34,882 nucleotides of DNA, taken from positions 1 through 34,882 of the forward strand of contig CADBTQ010000041.1 of NCBI GenBank assembly GCA_902797685.1, read 5' to 3'. The notes under the pieces were generated by a model. The model ran no database searches and was not told the DNA's origin. It saw nothing but the letters and a program-made list of their open reading frames with translations. Position 1 is the first letter of the stretch, and each line of letters starts with the position of its first letter. Of the stretch, positions 22,299 to 30,663 are shown one piece after another. The translations under genes were made by a program, and so were the position numbers. The DNA is from an uncultured Eubacteriales bacterium (GTDB lineage Bacteria > Bacillota > Clostridia > Christensenellales > CAG-1252).

Positions 22299-23521
22299 TG
22301 CGTATCCCCCCGAGTCTCGTCTCCATCGCGCGATCTCTCCCCTCGCCTTTGTACGTCGTGGGCGGTTGGGTGCGCAATATGATCGCGTACGGCGAGCCGA
22401 AGGGGACGGATATCGACGTGTGCGGGGCGCTTACCCCCGCCGAGTTGCGGAAAGCCCTTGCCGACGCCCCCGTCAAAGTCGTGGACGTCAATCCGCGCAT
22501 AGGGACGGTGTTGTTGAGCATGGGGGACGACCGCTACGAGTACACCACTTTCCGCCGCGACAGCTACCCCTTGGGCGGGGCGCACAGCCCTACCGACGTG
22601 ACCTTTGTCACCGACGTCAAAGAGGACGCAAAGAGGCGGGATTTTCGCTGTAACGCGGTGTACTACGACGTCCGACTCGGCGAAGTGGTCGATCCCTTGG
22701 ACGGGGTGAGCGACATAGGCAAACGACTGATCCGCTGTACCCGCACCCCACGGGAAGTGTTTAACGAGGACGGACTGAGGATATTGCGACTGGTGCGCCT
22801 ATCCGCAAGGCTGGGCTGGAAGATCGATCCCGATACCTACGTTACGGCGCACGAAATGCGCAAGCAACTGTCCGACATCTCGGCGGAGCGCAGACGGGTG
22901 GAATTGGACTCTATCCTGCTTGCCGACGTAGCCTACGGCAACGAGCAAGGGGTAAGACGCGGGCTCGAATTGCTGTCCGATCTCGACTTATGGGAGTACT
23001 TAACGGGCTACGTGCCGTCTAAGGCGCGCCAAGTAGCGGCGAGCTCGCTCCCGCCGCAAGCGGAGCTTCGTTTGTCCGCCCTACTGTGGGACAAGTCGGA
23101 AGAGGAGATCGAAGCCATCCTCGGCAAGGACGGATTGAAGTATAGCAACAAACAAGTAGACAAAACGATCGCCTATCGGTCGATCGCCATTGAGGCGTTG
23201 TCCGATCTGTACCGAGCCGCCGCAAAGGGGGCGGGCGAGATCGACCAAGGCGCGAGCCGATTGCTTGGGGTCATGGGCTACGCGCAGTTGGCAAACGGGC
23301 TCTTGGTAGCCGAAAAGACCCTCTTGGACGACCACGTCCCCCTCTCCCCCAAGGAATTGCCCCTCAAAGCGGACGATCTCAAGAAGTTGGGCGTACCCGA
23401 TCGCTATTTGGGGGTCGTCCTCAAGGAATTGGTCCTCTATTCGATAGACAACAGGCGCAAGTACAGCCGTGAGGAATACTTGCTAAAAGCGAAAGAGTTA
23501 AAGGAGAAACACACATGTTGA
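22298..23521 (+). CDS. cca: CCA tRNA nucleotidyltransferase (class II)
   Basis: 407 residues from the ATG at 22298, which overlaps the hpt stop by one base (TAATG); translation is probably by coupling. The enzyme adds or repairs the 3' CCA end of tRNAs without a template. The nucleotidyltransferase head shows VVGGWVRN with the metal-binding pair in TDIDVCG, the RRDFRCNAVYYD block, and DPLDGVSDIGKRLIRC; the neck has NEDGLRILRLVRLSARLG. Most family members read GG-x-VRD where this one has VRN. The C-terminal half is divergent. The next gene, rmuC, starts 7 bases before this stop. Confidence 0.92.
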   Translation: MRIPPSLVSIARSLPSPLYVVGGWVRNMIAYGEPKGTDIDVCGALTPAELRKALADAPVKVVDVNPRIGTVLLSMGDDRYEYTTFRRDSYPLGGAHSPTDVTFVTDVKEDAKRRDFRCNAVYYDVRLGEVVDPLDGVSDIGKRLIRCTRTPREVFNEDGLRILRLVRLSARLGWKIDPDTYVTAHEMRKQLSDISAERRRVELDSILLADVAYGNEQGVRRGLELLSDLDLWEYLTGYVPSKARQVAASSLPPQAELRLSALLWDKSEEEIEAILGKDGLKYSNKQVDKTIAYRSIAIEALSDLYRAAAKGAGEIDQGASRLLGVMGYAQLANGLLVAEKTLLDDHVPLSPKELPLKADDLKKLGVPDRYLGVVLKELVLYSIDNRRKYSREEYLLKAKELKEKHTC

Positions 23522-24903
23522 TCGCGGTATTGATCGTCAGTTCGATTGCGTTGGCGCTGTCTTTGGGGACGGCGATCTTGGCGTTGGTGGCCCTATCCCG
23601 TCAAAAGAGGGGCAAAGGAGCCGACGAGGAGATCGGCAAGCAACTCTCTCTCAACAACGACAACCTCGTCAAGATGCTGACCTTGCACAACCAAACGGTG
23701 GACGACAATCTGCGAAAGACCCTTTCTTTCGCGCAGGAAAACACCGAAAGGCAAAACCGCCAAACCGAGGAACTGTCGGTCAAAACGCAAGCGAGATTGG
23801 ACGCCATGACCAAAGCCATGTCGGACAACTTGGCGACCCAGCGGCAGGAACTCAATTCAAGCGTCAACGCACTGCGAGCGAGCATGGAAGCCAAACAGAG
23901 CGAGCAGGTCAAGCAAACCACCGAATCCTTGGCGGCGCTAAGGCAGGAACTCAACGCCCAATTGGCGGTGATACGCGAGCAAAACGCCAAAGAAATGAGC
24001 GAAATGCGGGGCGTGGTGGACAAACAACTGCACGAAAACTTGGAAAACCGCTTGACCCAATCCTTTGGACTGGTCACCGACAAACTGCACGAGGTGTACA
24101 AGGGTTTGGGCGAAATGAGCGCGCTGACCACCGACGTCAAAGCCCTCAAAAACGTGCTGTCGGGAGTCAAGACCCGCGGCACTTGGGGGGAGATCAGTTT
24201 GCGTTCGCTACTCGAACAGTTGCTCGCCCCCGAGCAATACGTCACCAACTTCCACGCCTCCCGCTCGGACGGCGGCGTGGTGGAGTTTGCCATCAAGATG
24301 CCCGGGGTGGACGATCAACCCGTGTATTTGCCCTTGGACTCCAAGTTCCCCTTAGAAGACTATCAACGCTTAGTCGAAGCCTCGCAATCGGGCGATCAAG
24401 CGGGCGTGGAAGCGAGCGGCAAAGCGTTGGAAGCGAGGGTCAAGAGCGAAGCGATGGCGATAAGGGACAAGTACCTGCGCCCGCCCAAAACCACCGATTT
24501 CGGCATTTTATACCTACCTGTGGAAGGGTTGTTTGCCGAAGTGACCCGCAATCCGGGCCTCGTCGAGCAACTGCAAACCCAATTCCGCGTGATCGTGGCG
24601 GGGCCCACCACCTTGGCGGCGTTGCTCAACAGTTTGCAAGTGGGTTTCCGCACCTTAGCCATTCAAAAGCGCAGCAAAGAGGTGTGGGATCTGTTGGCGA
24701 AAGTCAAGCGCAACTTCGAGTTGTTCGATCGGGATCTTCAGGCCACCCAACGTCAGTTGGCACTGGCGAGCAAGACCTTGGAAGCCACCGACAATCGCAC
24801 CAAAAAAATCGCTGGGCAACTCAAAGACGTACAATTATTGGAAGGAGAAACGCCCTTGGAGCAGATCGCTTCGGCGGATGAGATAGATGAGGATAAAATG
24901 TGA
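23515..24903 (+). CDS. rmuC: RmuC family DNA recombination protein
   Basis: 462 residues. AAGGAG precedes the ATG, which overlaps the end of the previous gene by 7 bases. Residues about 4-28 are an N-terminal membrane anchor, followed by a long coiled coil rich in Gln, Glu, Lys (about 35-190). The RmuC core has SALTTDVKALKNVLSGVK, TRGTWGEISLRSLLEQLL, LPLDSKFPLEDYQRLVEAS, KTTDFGILYLPVEGLFAEV and GPTTLAALLNSLQVGFRT. The core is related to nucleases, and in E. coli RmuC limits inversion at short inverted repeats. That is of interest in this genome, which carries many short palindromes. Confidence 0.95.
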   Translation: MLIAVLIVSSIALALSLGTAILALVALSRQKRGKGADEEIGKQLSLNNDNLVKMLTLHNQTVDDNLRKTLSFAQENTERQNRQTEELSVKTQARLDAMTKAMSDNLATQRQELNSSVNALRASMEAKQSEQVKQTTESLAALRQELNAQLAVIREQNAKEMSEMRGVVDKQLHENLENRLTQSFGLVTDKLHEVYKGLGEMSALTTDVKALKNVLSGVKTRGTWGEISLRSLLEQLLAPEQYVTNFHASRSDGGVVEFAIKMPGVDDQPVYLPLDSKFPLEDYQRLVEASQSGDQAGVEASGKALEARVKSEAMAIRDKYLRPPKTTDFGILYLPVEGLFAEVTRNPGLVEQLQTQFRVIVAGPTTLAALLNSLQVGFRTLAIQKRSKEVWDLLAKVKRNFELFDRDLQATQRQLALASKTLEATDNRTKKIAGQLKDVQLLEGETPLEQIASADEIDEDKM

Positions 24904-25705
24904 TCTGCACCTACATACTACCGCCAGTGACGGACACCACACCCCCACCGAGGTGGTGCTTTTGGCGCAAGCCAAAAGAATGGAAGCCATGGCGATCACC
25001 GACCACGATACGGTGGCGGGCGTTGCCGAAGGGCAAAAGGCGGCAAGGCGGGCGGGGATCCGCTTCGTCGCGGGGGTGGAACTGAGCACCTACCTCAAAG
25101 AAGAGGTGCATATATTGGGATACAACGTACCCTTTGACGATCCCTCGTTTGCGGACGAGATCGTCAAATTGCAATCCCTGCGCGCCACGAGGGTACAAGC
25201 CATCGTGGACAAACTGCGCCGTCACGGGATCAAACTGACGGTGGGCGACGAACTGGACGCACCGTCGGCGGGGCGCAGCCATATCGCCGAACTACTGGTC
25301 AAACAGGGGTTTGTCCGCAGCAAAGCCGAGGCGTTCGACAAGTACTTGGGCAAAGGCGCTCCCTGCTACGTGGAAGGGATGCGCGTCACCCCGCAAGACG
25401 GAGTCAAATTGTTAAAAGAAGCGGGCGCGGTGCCGGTATTGGCGCACCCCTACCGCTTTTTGCACGACGCCACCATCGGCAAGATGGTGGACGACTTGGT
25501 CAAAGTGGGGCTTGGTGGCATCGAAGTGTACTACCCCAACTACGGGGAAGCGGTGCGCAAAACGCTCGAGGGGATCGCCCAAACCCACGACCTCATCGTC
25601 ACGGGCGGCAGCGACTTCCACTCCAACGACTACGGTGCGCCGGTGGGCAGTACGGGCGCTTACTTGGACGAAAAAGCCCAACGGGTGCTTTTTGACCCGA
25701 GATAG
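24887..25705 (+). CDS. PHP-domain phosphoesterase (RNase AM / YciV-like)
   Basis: 272 residues. The metal-binding motifs of the PHP family are all visible: CDLHLHTTASDG near the N-terminus, AITDHDTVAG, GVELSTY, VLAHPYRF and GGSDFHSND. This arrangement matches the small stand-alone PHP enzymes, whose E. coli member YciV (RNase AM) is a 5'-3' exonuclease acting on short RNA and also a 3',5'-nucleoside bisphosphate phosphatase. The ATG at 24887 overlaps rmuC by 17 bases and starts directly before the first metal motif. It is the last gene of the run that begins at tilS; no clear terminator follows. Confidence 0.92.
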   Translation: MRIKCDLHLHTTASDGHHTPTEVVLLAQAKRMEAMAITDHDTVAGVAEGQKAARRAGIRFVAGVELSTYLKEEVHILGYNVPFDDPSFADEIVKLQSLRATRVQAIVDKLRRHGIKLTVGDELDAPSAGRSHIAELLVKQGFVRSKAEAFDKYLGKGAPCYVEGMRVTPQDGVKLLKEAGAVPVLAHPYRFLHDATIGKMVDDLVKVGLGGIEVYYPNYGEAVRKTLEGIAQTHDLIVTGGSDFHSNDYGAPVGSTGAYLDEKAQRVLFDPR

Positions 25706-25770
25706 AGCCCCTTTTCCCCCCTCGACAGGCCGCCGAGTGTGAAAATTAGACGAAAAAAGGCGATTGCGTC

Positions 25771-25799
25771 TTGAAAAAGAGAGGATTTGGGGTTACAAT
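25771..25799 (+). promoter_or_regulatory. Promoter of the two-component/MgtC operon, predicting a leaderless transcript
   Basis: TTGAAA (25771-25776), 17 bp, TACAAT (25794-25799). The ATG of the kinase begins at 25805, at the expected transcription start. Confidence 0.65.
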
Positions 25800-25804
25800 A
25801 GGAT

Positions 25805-27190
25805 ATGAGCCTTAGGACGAAGTACTTACTTATCAACTTGCTGTTTGCGGTGGTCATCACCATAGCCTTTGCGGGCGCACTGGTGGTGGTAGGTATACAC
25901 TATACTCGTCTTACCGCTCCGGCGCAGAGCGTAAGCAATCTCAACGCCGTGCAACAGGCGTTGTCCCATGCCGCGGACAATCGTTCGCCTCAGGCCATCA
26001 AAGCCGCCGAAGCGGAGATCAAACCCAAGGGCTTTGGACTGCTGTGGCTGGACGAGGGGGGCAATCTGCTCTACGACGGGGGCGCCAACCTCGACAAGCG
26101 GGAACAGGCGGTCATCCTCGCCACCGCGCAAGAGGGCAAGGTGACTTCGGCATACGGCGTCCTCGTGTTGCAACGGGGGATGGACGAGGGCAAATTGATC
26201 GCCTACGACGACGCGGGATACAAGCTACCCGTATTGGCGCGCGACCTCATCATCATGATCTCGTCGCTGTCCGGGCTGTTGATCCTATCCGCCGTACTTA
26301 ACGCCCTCATTCAAAACTCGTTCGTCATGCCTCGCGTGCGCAAAGCCCGCGACGGCTTGCAACAGTTGTATCGCGGCAACTACGACGTGGCGCTACCCAC
26401 GACGGGCAAAAAGCGGGACGACGTGGCGCTTTTGCTGGTGGATATCGAAGCGGTAAGGCGCAAATTGAGCGACCTTGCCAAGCAGCGGGAGGCGTTCGAC
26501 CGCGAGCAAGGGGTGATGATATCGGGCATCAGTCACGATATGCGCACCCCCCTTACCGTCATCAAGACCCACGCCAAAGGGTTGATCGACGGGGTCGCTC
26601 AAAAGAGAGGCAAAGCGGGCGAATACTACGAGCGCATCTATCAGACCGCCGACGATATGACGGGACTGGTGGAGAGGTTGTCCTCGTTTGGCAAAGGGCA
26701 AAACCGCGAGGTGATGTACAGCTTTGCCGACCGCGATATGGTGGAAGTCCTCAAAGACTTCGTCAAGACCAACTACTACCCCTACGCCGCAAGAGGATTG
26801 GAGATCAAAGCCAATCTCCCGTTGGACGACAGGGTGTGGGTATCTTTGGACAAAGAGCAAGCGCTGCGCGTATGGCAAAACATCTGCGACAACGCCCTCA
26901 AATACAAGACCGCCAAGACGGGACACCTACTGATCACGTTGACAGCCAAAGGCGATTGGGCGACCGTGACGATGGCGGACGACGGCCCGGGCATCCAAAA
27001 CTTCGAGGCTGACTACATCTTCGAGAGTTATTACCGCGGCGATCCCAGCCGTACCAACCCCATCTCGGGTAGCGGGCTTGGACTTGCGGTAGTCAAAAGC
27101 ATAGTTGGCGCACATCACGGAGAAGTGCGAGCATACAACGACCATGGCTTGACCATAGAGATCAAATTGCCATTGAGGAGGAAAAAATGA
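25805..27190 (+). CDS. Sensor histidine kinase
   Basis: 461 residues. Two transmembrane helices (about 8-32 and 145-170) flank an extracellular sensor region of about 110 residues. A HAMP-like linker follows, then the HisKA domain with SHDMRTPLT and phospho-acceptor H244, and an ATPase domain with N box QNICDNALKYK, G1 box DDGPGI and G2 box GSGLGLAVVKSIV. It autophosphorylates and passes phosphate to the response regulator encoded next, with which it overlaps by four bases (ATGA). The ATG has only AGGAT immediately before it, too close for a normal ribosome binding site, and the promoter suggests a leaderless message. The signal sensed is unknown. Confidence 0.95.
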   Translation: MSLRTKYLLINLLFAVVITIAFAGALVVVGIHYTRLTAPAQSVSNLNAVQQALSHAADNRSPQAIKAAEAEIKPKGFGLLWLDEGGNLLYDGGANLDKREQAVILATAQEGKVTSAYGVLVLQRGMDEGKLIAYDDAGYKLPVLARDLIIMISSLSGLLILSAVLNALIQNSFVMPRVRKARDGLQQLYRGNYDVALPTTGKKRDDVALLLVDIEAVRRKLSDLAKQREAFDREQGVMISGISHDMRTPLTVIKTHAKGLIDGVAQKRGKAGEYYERIYQTADDMTGLVERLSSFGKGQNREVMYSFADRDMVEVLKDFVKTNYYPYAARGLEIKANLPLDDRVWVSLDKEQALRVWQNICDNALKYKTAKTGHLLITLTAKGDWATVTMADDGPGIQNFEADYIFESYYRGDPSRTNPISGSGLGLAVVKSIVGAHHGEVRAYNDHGLTIEIKLPLRRKK

Positions 27191-27870
27191 AAAGAATACT
27201 TGTGATCGAGGACGAAAAAGGCATCGCCGACATCGAAAGAGATTATTTGGAACTGGAAGGGTACGACGTTACCGTGGAAAACAACGGCGTCGCGGGACTC
27301 CGCCGAGCGCAAAGCGAAAGCTTTGACTTGATGATCCTCGATTTGATGCTGCCCGATATCGACGGGTACGAGATCTGCCAAAAAGTCCGCAAAGACAAGG
27401 ATATCCCCATCTTGATGGTGTCCGCCAAGACCGAAAAGATCGACAAGTTGCGCGGCTTCGGTTTGGGCGCGGACGACTATATCACCAAGCCCTTCGACCC
27501 CGCCGAACTGTTGGCACGGGTCAAAGCCCACCTCGCCCGCTATGAGCGGATCAAGGGCGGTCGCGGAGACAAGGGCGTGGATATCGTCTATCGCGATCTC
27601 GTCATCCAACCCCTCTCCCGCCGCGTGATGTTCAAGGGGGAAGAAGTCATCCTCACCGCCAAAGAGTTCGACCTACTCTACTTTTTGGCGTCCAATCCCA
27701 ACCGCGTGTTCTCCAAGGACAACATCTTCCAAGAGGTGTGGGGCATGCCCCCCTTCGGCGATTCGGGCACGGTGGTGGTGCACTTGACCCACGTGAGAGA
27801 AAAGATCCCCATGGATTACATCGAAACGGTGCGCGGTATCGGTTACCGCTTTACCATGACCAACGATTAG
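27187..27870 (+). CDS. Response regulator, OmpR/PhoB family
   Basis: 227 residues, the family length. The receiver domain (1-115) has the acidic triad start VIEDE, phospho-acceptor D52 in ILDLMLPDIDGYEI, the conserved VSAKTEK lysine and ADDYITKPFDP. The winged-helix DNA-binding domain (about 130-227) shows LTAKEFDLLYFLASNPNRVFS split over two helices, VVVHLTHVREKI and ETVRGIGYRF. GGAGG precedes the ATG. It is cotranscribed with the kinase and with the MgtC-like gene 10 bp downstream, which is probably one of its targets. Confidence 0.96.
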   Translation: MKRILVIEDEKGIADIERDYLELEGYDVTVENNGVAGLRRAQSESFDLMILDLMLPDIDGYEICQKVRKDKDIPILMVSAKTEKIDKLRGFGLGADDYITKPFDPAELLARVKAHLARYERIKGGRGDKGVDIVYRDLVIQPLSRRVMFKGEEVILTAKEFDLLYFLASNPNRVFSKDNIFQEVWGMPPFGDSGTVVVHLTHVREKIPMDYIETVRGIGYRFTMTND

Positions 27871-27880
27871 GAGGTGCACG

Positions 27881-28597
27881 ATGCTCGGCGCTATCTCGTT
27901 CACTTCGGTGGATATGTTTTGGAAAGATCAGCTCCTCGACTTCGTGGTGCGCATTTTGTGCGCCGCAGTCGCCGGCTTTATCATCGGTTTTGAGCGCAAA
28001 TCCCGTTCCAAAGAAGCGGGCGTGCGCACTCATACCTTAGTCGCCATCGGCGCCGCCGTGATGATGCTGTTGTCCAAATACGCCTTTGCCGACTTGGTGG
28101 TGGGCGAATTGGGCGCACGCGGCGCGGACAGCGCGCGTATCGCCGCCCAAGTGGTATCGGGCGTGGGCTTCCTCGGCGCGGGTATCATCGTGTACCGCCG
28201 CGATATGCTGAGGGGTTTGACCACCGCCGCGGGTATTTGGGCGACCGCCGGTATCGGTATGGCTTTTGGCGCGGGTATGTACGTCATCGGCACGGTGTCT
28301 TTGGTGATACTGCTTGCCGTGCAACTGTTTTTGCACCTGCCCATCGGCGCGTTCCGCACCCGTTTGTTTTTGGTCATTCACGCCACCATTCGCTTGGACG
28401 ATCCCGCCGTGCTGACCACGGTACGGGAGATCTTCCACGTCAAACGCTTCCTCAAGTTCCGTACCGTCAAGGACGGAGAGACGGCGACCGCCGAATTGGA
28501 GATACATACGTACGAAAACTTTACCGCCGAAAAGCTGTACGAGTTGATGCAACAGTACCCCTTCATCCTGTCGGTGGAACAAACCGAAGAGTTTTGA
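27881..28597 (+). CDS. MgtC/SapB family membrane protein
   Basis: 238 residues with an ideal AGGAGGTG site before the ATG. The N-terminal part has four to five hydrophobic helices with family motifs: AGFIIGFERKSRSKEAGVRTH split over a turn, LVAIGAAVMMLLS, VSGVGFLGAGIIV and GLTTAAGIWATAGIGM. The C-terminal cytoplasmic domain (about 160-238) is alpha/beta and resembles the ACT-like domain of MgtC proteins. Members are linked to magnesium limitation, acid tolerance and membrane-potential control. It is the third gene of the kinase-regulator operon, by analogy to PhoPQ control of mgtC. The stop codon TGA lies inside TTGATAC, which opens a hairpin array. Confidence 0.93.
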   Translation: MLGAISFTSVDMFWKDQLLDFVVRILCAAVAGFIIGFERKSRSKEAGVRTHTLVAIGAAVMMLLSKYAFADLVVGELGARGADSARIAAQVVSGVGFLGAGIIVYRRDMLRGLTTAAGIWATAGIGMAFGAGMYVIGTVSLVILLAVQLFLHLPIGAFRTRLFLVIHATIRLDDPAVLTTVREIFHVKRFLKFRTVKDGETATAELEIHTYENFTAEKLYELMQQYPFILSVEQTEEF

Positions 28598-28712
28598 TAC
28601 TGCCTACGGCAGTGCGATATCCCGCCTACCGCGGCGCGAGATATTCCCTACGGGAATGCGATATACCGCTTACCGCGGTGCGATATGCGATTTGACAGGG
28701 CAAATCGCGTAA
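28595..28712. repeat. Second short-hairpin array with GCGATAT linkers
   Basis: Starting on the mgtC-like stop codon: hairpin ACTGCC-TAC-GGCAGT, linker GCGATAT, CCGCC...GGCG, GAGATATT, hairpin ATTCCC-TAC-GGGAAT, GCGATATA, CCGC-TTA-CCGCGG, GCGATAT, then an 8-bp stem GCGATTTG / CAAATCGC. It has the same design as the array at 8022-8460 with different stem sequences. Confidence 0.8.
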
Positions 28713-28727
28713 TGGAAACGATGAACG

Positions 28728-28763
28728 AGTGTTCCTTCAAACCGACTTGGAGGAACACTTTTT
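28728..28763 (+). terminator. Terminator of the two-component/MgtC operon
   Basis: Perfect 9-bp stem AGTGTTCCT / AGGAACACT followed by a T-run. The remaining sequence up to 28887 holds only the promoter and leader of the next gene. Confidence 0.8.
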
Positions 28764-28826
28764 GTTATCCGATCGATCGGCGCAAGACGACGTACCACAT
28801 TTGCGTAGCCAATATGTATACCCCTC

Positions 28827-28855
28827 TTTATTTTTGAAGCCGTTTGTGTTACAAT
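28827..28855 (+). promoter_or_regulatory. Possible promoter of the glycosidase gene
   Basis: TACAAT (28850-28855) with a weak TTTATT 17 bp upstream. Only the -10 is convincing. Confidence 0.4.
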
Positions 28856-28887
28856 ACGCTTGTAACTATCCCGAGGAAGATATCGCT

Positions 28888-29847
28888 ATGAACGATCTTA
28901 CGACCCAACAACTGCATTCCTTGCGCTTTGAGGTGCAGCAAGAGCCCATCCTTCGACCGTTTGGGCTGTCTTTCGTGGTGGCGGATCCTTCCCTTTTGCC
29001 GCCCGCTTCTTCCCCCGACGGACGATGGCACCTGTTTTTTCACACCACGGTACGGGGCGTGTATCACTTTGCGTCCTCGGACGGGATCCACTTCGACAAG
29101 GTGGGACGGGTCGTCAAAAACGCCATGCGCCCCAACGTCAACAAGATCGGGGACAAGTACTACCTCTATTACGAGCAAACGCGAAGCCCCTTGGGCAACG
29201 GGTTGAGCGTGATCGGTTTGGGGAAATGGCGGTCGCATATCGCTCTGACCGTAAGCGAAGACTTGATCCATTGGAGCAAGCCCCGTCCCGTGATCACGTC
29301 GGCGGGCGGATTGGAGTCTAACGAAAGGGGTACGTCCATCTCCAACCCCTTTTTGGTGGCGGTAGACGGAGGATTTCGGCTCTATTATTCGTGCGGATTG
29401 ACCTTTATCAAAGACTGCGGCTTTTGCGAGCCCACCTACGTGACGTATGCCCAAAGCGACTATCCCGACCACGGTTTCGTCTCCGCTCGACAACCCATCA
29501 TGTCCCCCGATCCCGCGAGCGAGTATTTCAATCTCTGTTGCGGCTGTCTCAAGGTCTACCCCGTCAAGGACGGCTACGTCGGGGTGCAAAACGGATTGTA
29601 TCTTAAAGACGGGCAAAGTCATTCGGCCATACTGATGTTGACGTCCAAAGACGGCTTGGAGTTTGCCGTCGATCGCATGCTGGTGGAGCCCAAGCAAGAG
29701 GACTTGGGCAGTTGGATGCACCAATACGTGTACGCCAGCCATTTGGTACGAGACGGGGACAAGTTGCGCCTGTACTTCAACGCGCGCGATACCGCGGATA
29801 TGCTCAAAGGGCGGGAGTGCATCGGCTACGCCCAAGCCGAATTGTAA
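28888..29847 (+). CDS. Five-bladed beta-propeller glycosidase-like protein
   Basis: 319 residues from the ATG at 28888, which follows GAGGAAGA; the frame is open upstream across the promoter and terminator and that part is rejected. It has no signal peptide, so it is probably cytoplasmic. The repeated blade pattern is visible: VADPSLLPP with a candidate catalytic Asp, GRWHLFFHTT, VYHFASSDGIHF, DKYYLYYEQT, IALTVSEDLIHWSKP, FRLYYSCG and LRLYFNARD. This pattern is shared by clans of GH43, GH32/68, GH117 and GH130 enzymes, and I cannot fix the family or substrate by eye. It stands alone between two terminators, with no transporter or regulator next to it. Confidence 0.8.
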   Translation: MNDLTTQQLHSLRFEVQQEPILRPFGLSFVVADPSLLPPASSPDGRWHLFFHTTVRGVYHFASSDGIHFDKVGRVVKNAMRPNVNKIGDKYYLYYEQTRSPLGNGLSVIGLGKWRSHIALTVSEDLIHWSKPRPVITSAGGLESNERGTSISNPFLVAVDGGFRLYYSCGLTFIKDCGFCEPTYVTYAQSDYPDHGFVSARQPIMSPDPASEYFNLCCGCLKVYPVKDGYVGVQNGLYLKDGQSHSAILMLTSKDGLEFAVDRMLVEPKQEDLGSWMHQYVYASHLVRDGDKLRLYFNARDTADMLKGRECIGYAQAEL

Positions 29848-29877
29848 ACCGAGTTTTGCCCAATATCTTCGTTTCGC

Positions 29878-29907
29878 AAAAAAGGCGTCGAGTTTCGACG
29901 CCTTTTT
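29878..29907. terminator. Bidirectional terminator between glycosidase and hydrolase genes
   Basis: Perfect 8-bp core stem GGCGTCGA / TCGACGCC with a 3-base loop, flanked by an A-run on the left and a T-run on the right, so it can end transcripts from both sides. Confidence 0.9.
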
Positions 29908-29931
29908 CGTTAGGTTTTGCCCAACCTTGAC

Positions 29932-30663
29932 CTATTGCCACTTGGGGATGGGGCGGAGTTTGACCTTGCGAAGATAGGGCAACCGCTTCCCCAATTCCCG
30001 CGACTCGATTGGCGCGCCGTGTCCGAGATAAAGGGTGCAGTCAAGCGCCGACAGCCGCTCCCACGACTCTACGTGGGAAGAGTGGTCGGTCACGATAAAG
30101 GGGATAAGACGGGGAGTCGCGGGGATATGCATCGCCACGTCGCCCGCAAAGACCGCGTCGCCTATTCTGTAACTGACGCAATGAGCGGTGTGCCCCGAGG
30201 TGGGGATCGCTTCCACGCCGAATCGGGCGTATAGCGCCTCTTTGCCCTCTTGGGTATTCACCGACACGGCGCGTGAGAGTTGCCCCTCGTCAAGGGGCGG
30301 AAAAGCGTTGTTGGTGCCGCCTCCGTGGGTGGAGATGGGCAGCACGCACCGCATCAAAGCCGACGTCGCCTGTATGCCCTTGTAGTCGGCAAGTCCACGC
30401 TTAAGGGTGGGCAAATGTCCGCTCGCACAGTACAGGGTCGCCCCGCTTTGATCGAGCACGTCCTTCAAAAAGCCCACGTGATCGGCGTGGGTATGGGTGA
30501 CGAGCACCCCTTGGATATCGGTGGGACACAGCCCGCTTTTGCGGACGAACTTCCAAAAGGCTTTTTCCCCGCCGGGGTAACCCGAGTCGACCAAGAGCCA
30601 ACCCGCTTGGGTTTGGAATAGATATGCGTTGGCAAAAGAACGGGTAAAGGTAAGTATCTTCAT
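29932..30663 (-). CDS. Metallo-beta-lactamase-fold hydrolase
   Basis: 243 residues. The metal-binding signature HTHADHVG is near residue 57, with further ligands in TSGHTAHCVSYRIGDAVFAGD and the C-terminal LGHG. It has no signal peptide and should be cytoplasmic. The fold covers glyoxalase II-like thioesterases, lactonases and many others; the substrate cannot be told. Its ATG overlaps the copA stop by four bases (ATGA), so it is translationally coupled to the copper exporter. The coupling may mean a role in the copper or thiol stress response, but this is inference. Confidence 0.9.
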   Translation of the reverse strand: MKILTFTRSFANAYLFQTQAGWLLVDSGYPGGEKAFWKFVRKSGLCPTDIQGVLVTHTHADHVGFLKDVLDQSGATLYCASGHLPTLKRGLADYKGIQATSALMRCVLPISTHGGGTNNAFPPLDEGQLSRAVSVNTQEGKEALYARFGVEAIPTSGHTAHCVSYRIGDAVFAGDVAMHIPATPRLIPFIVTDHSSHVESWERLSALDCTLYLGHGAPIESRELGKRLPYLRKVKLRPIPKWQ

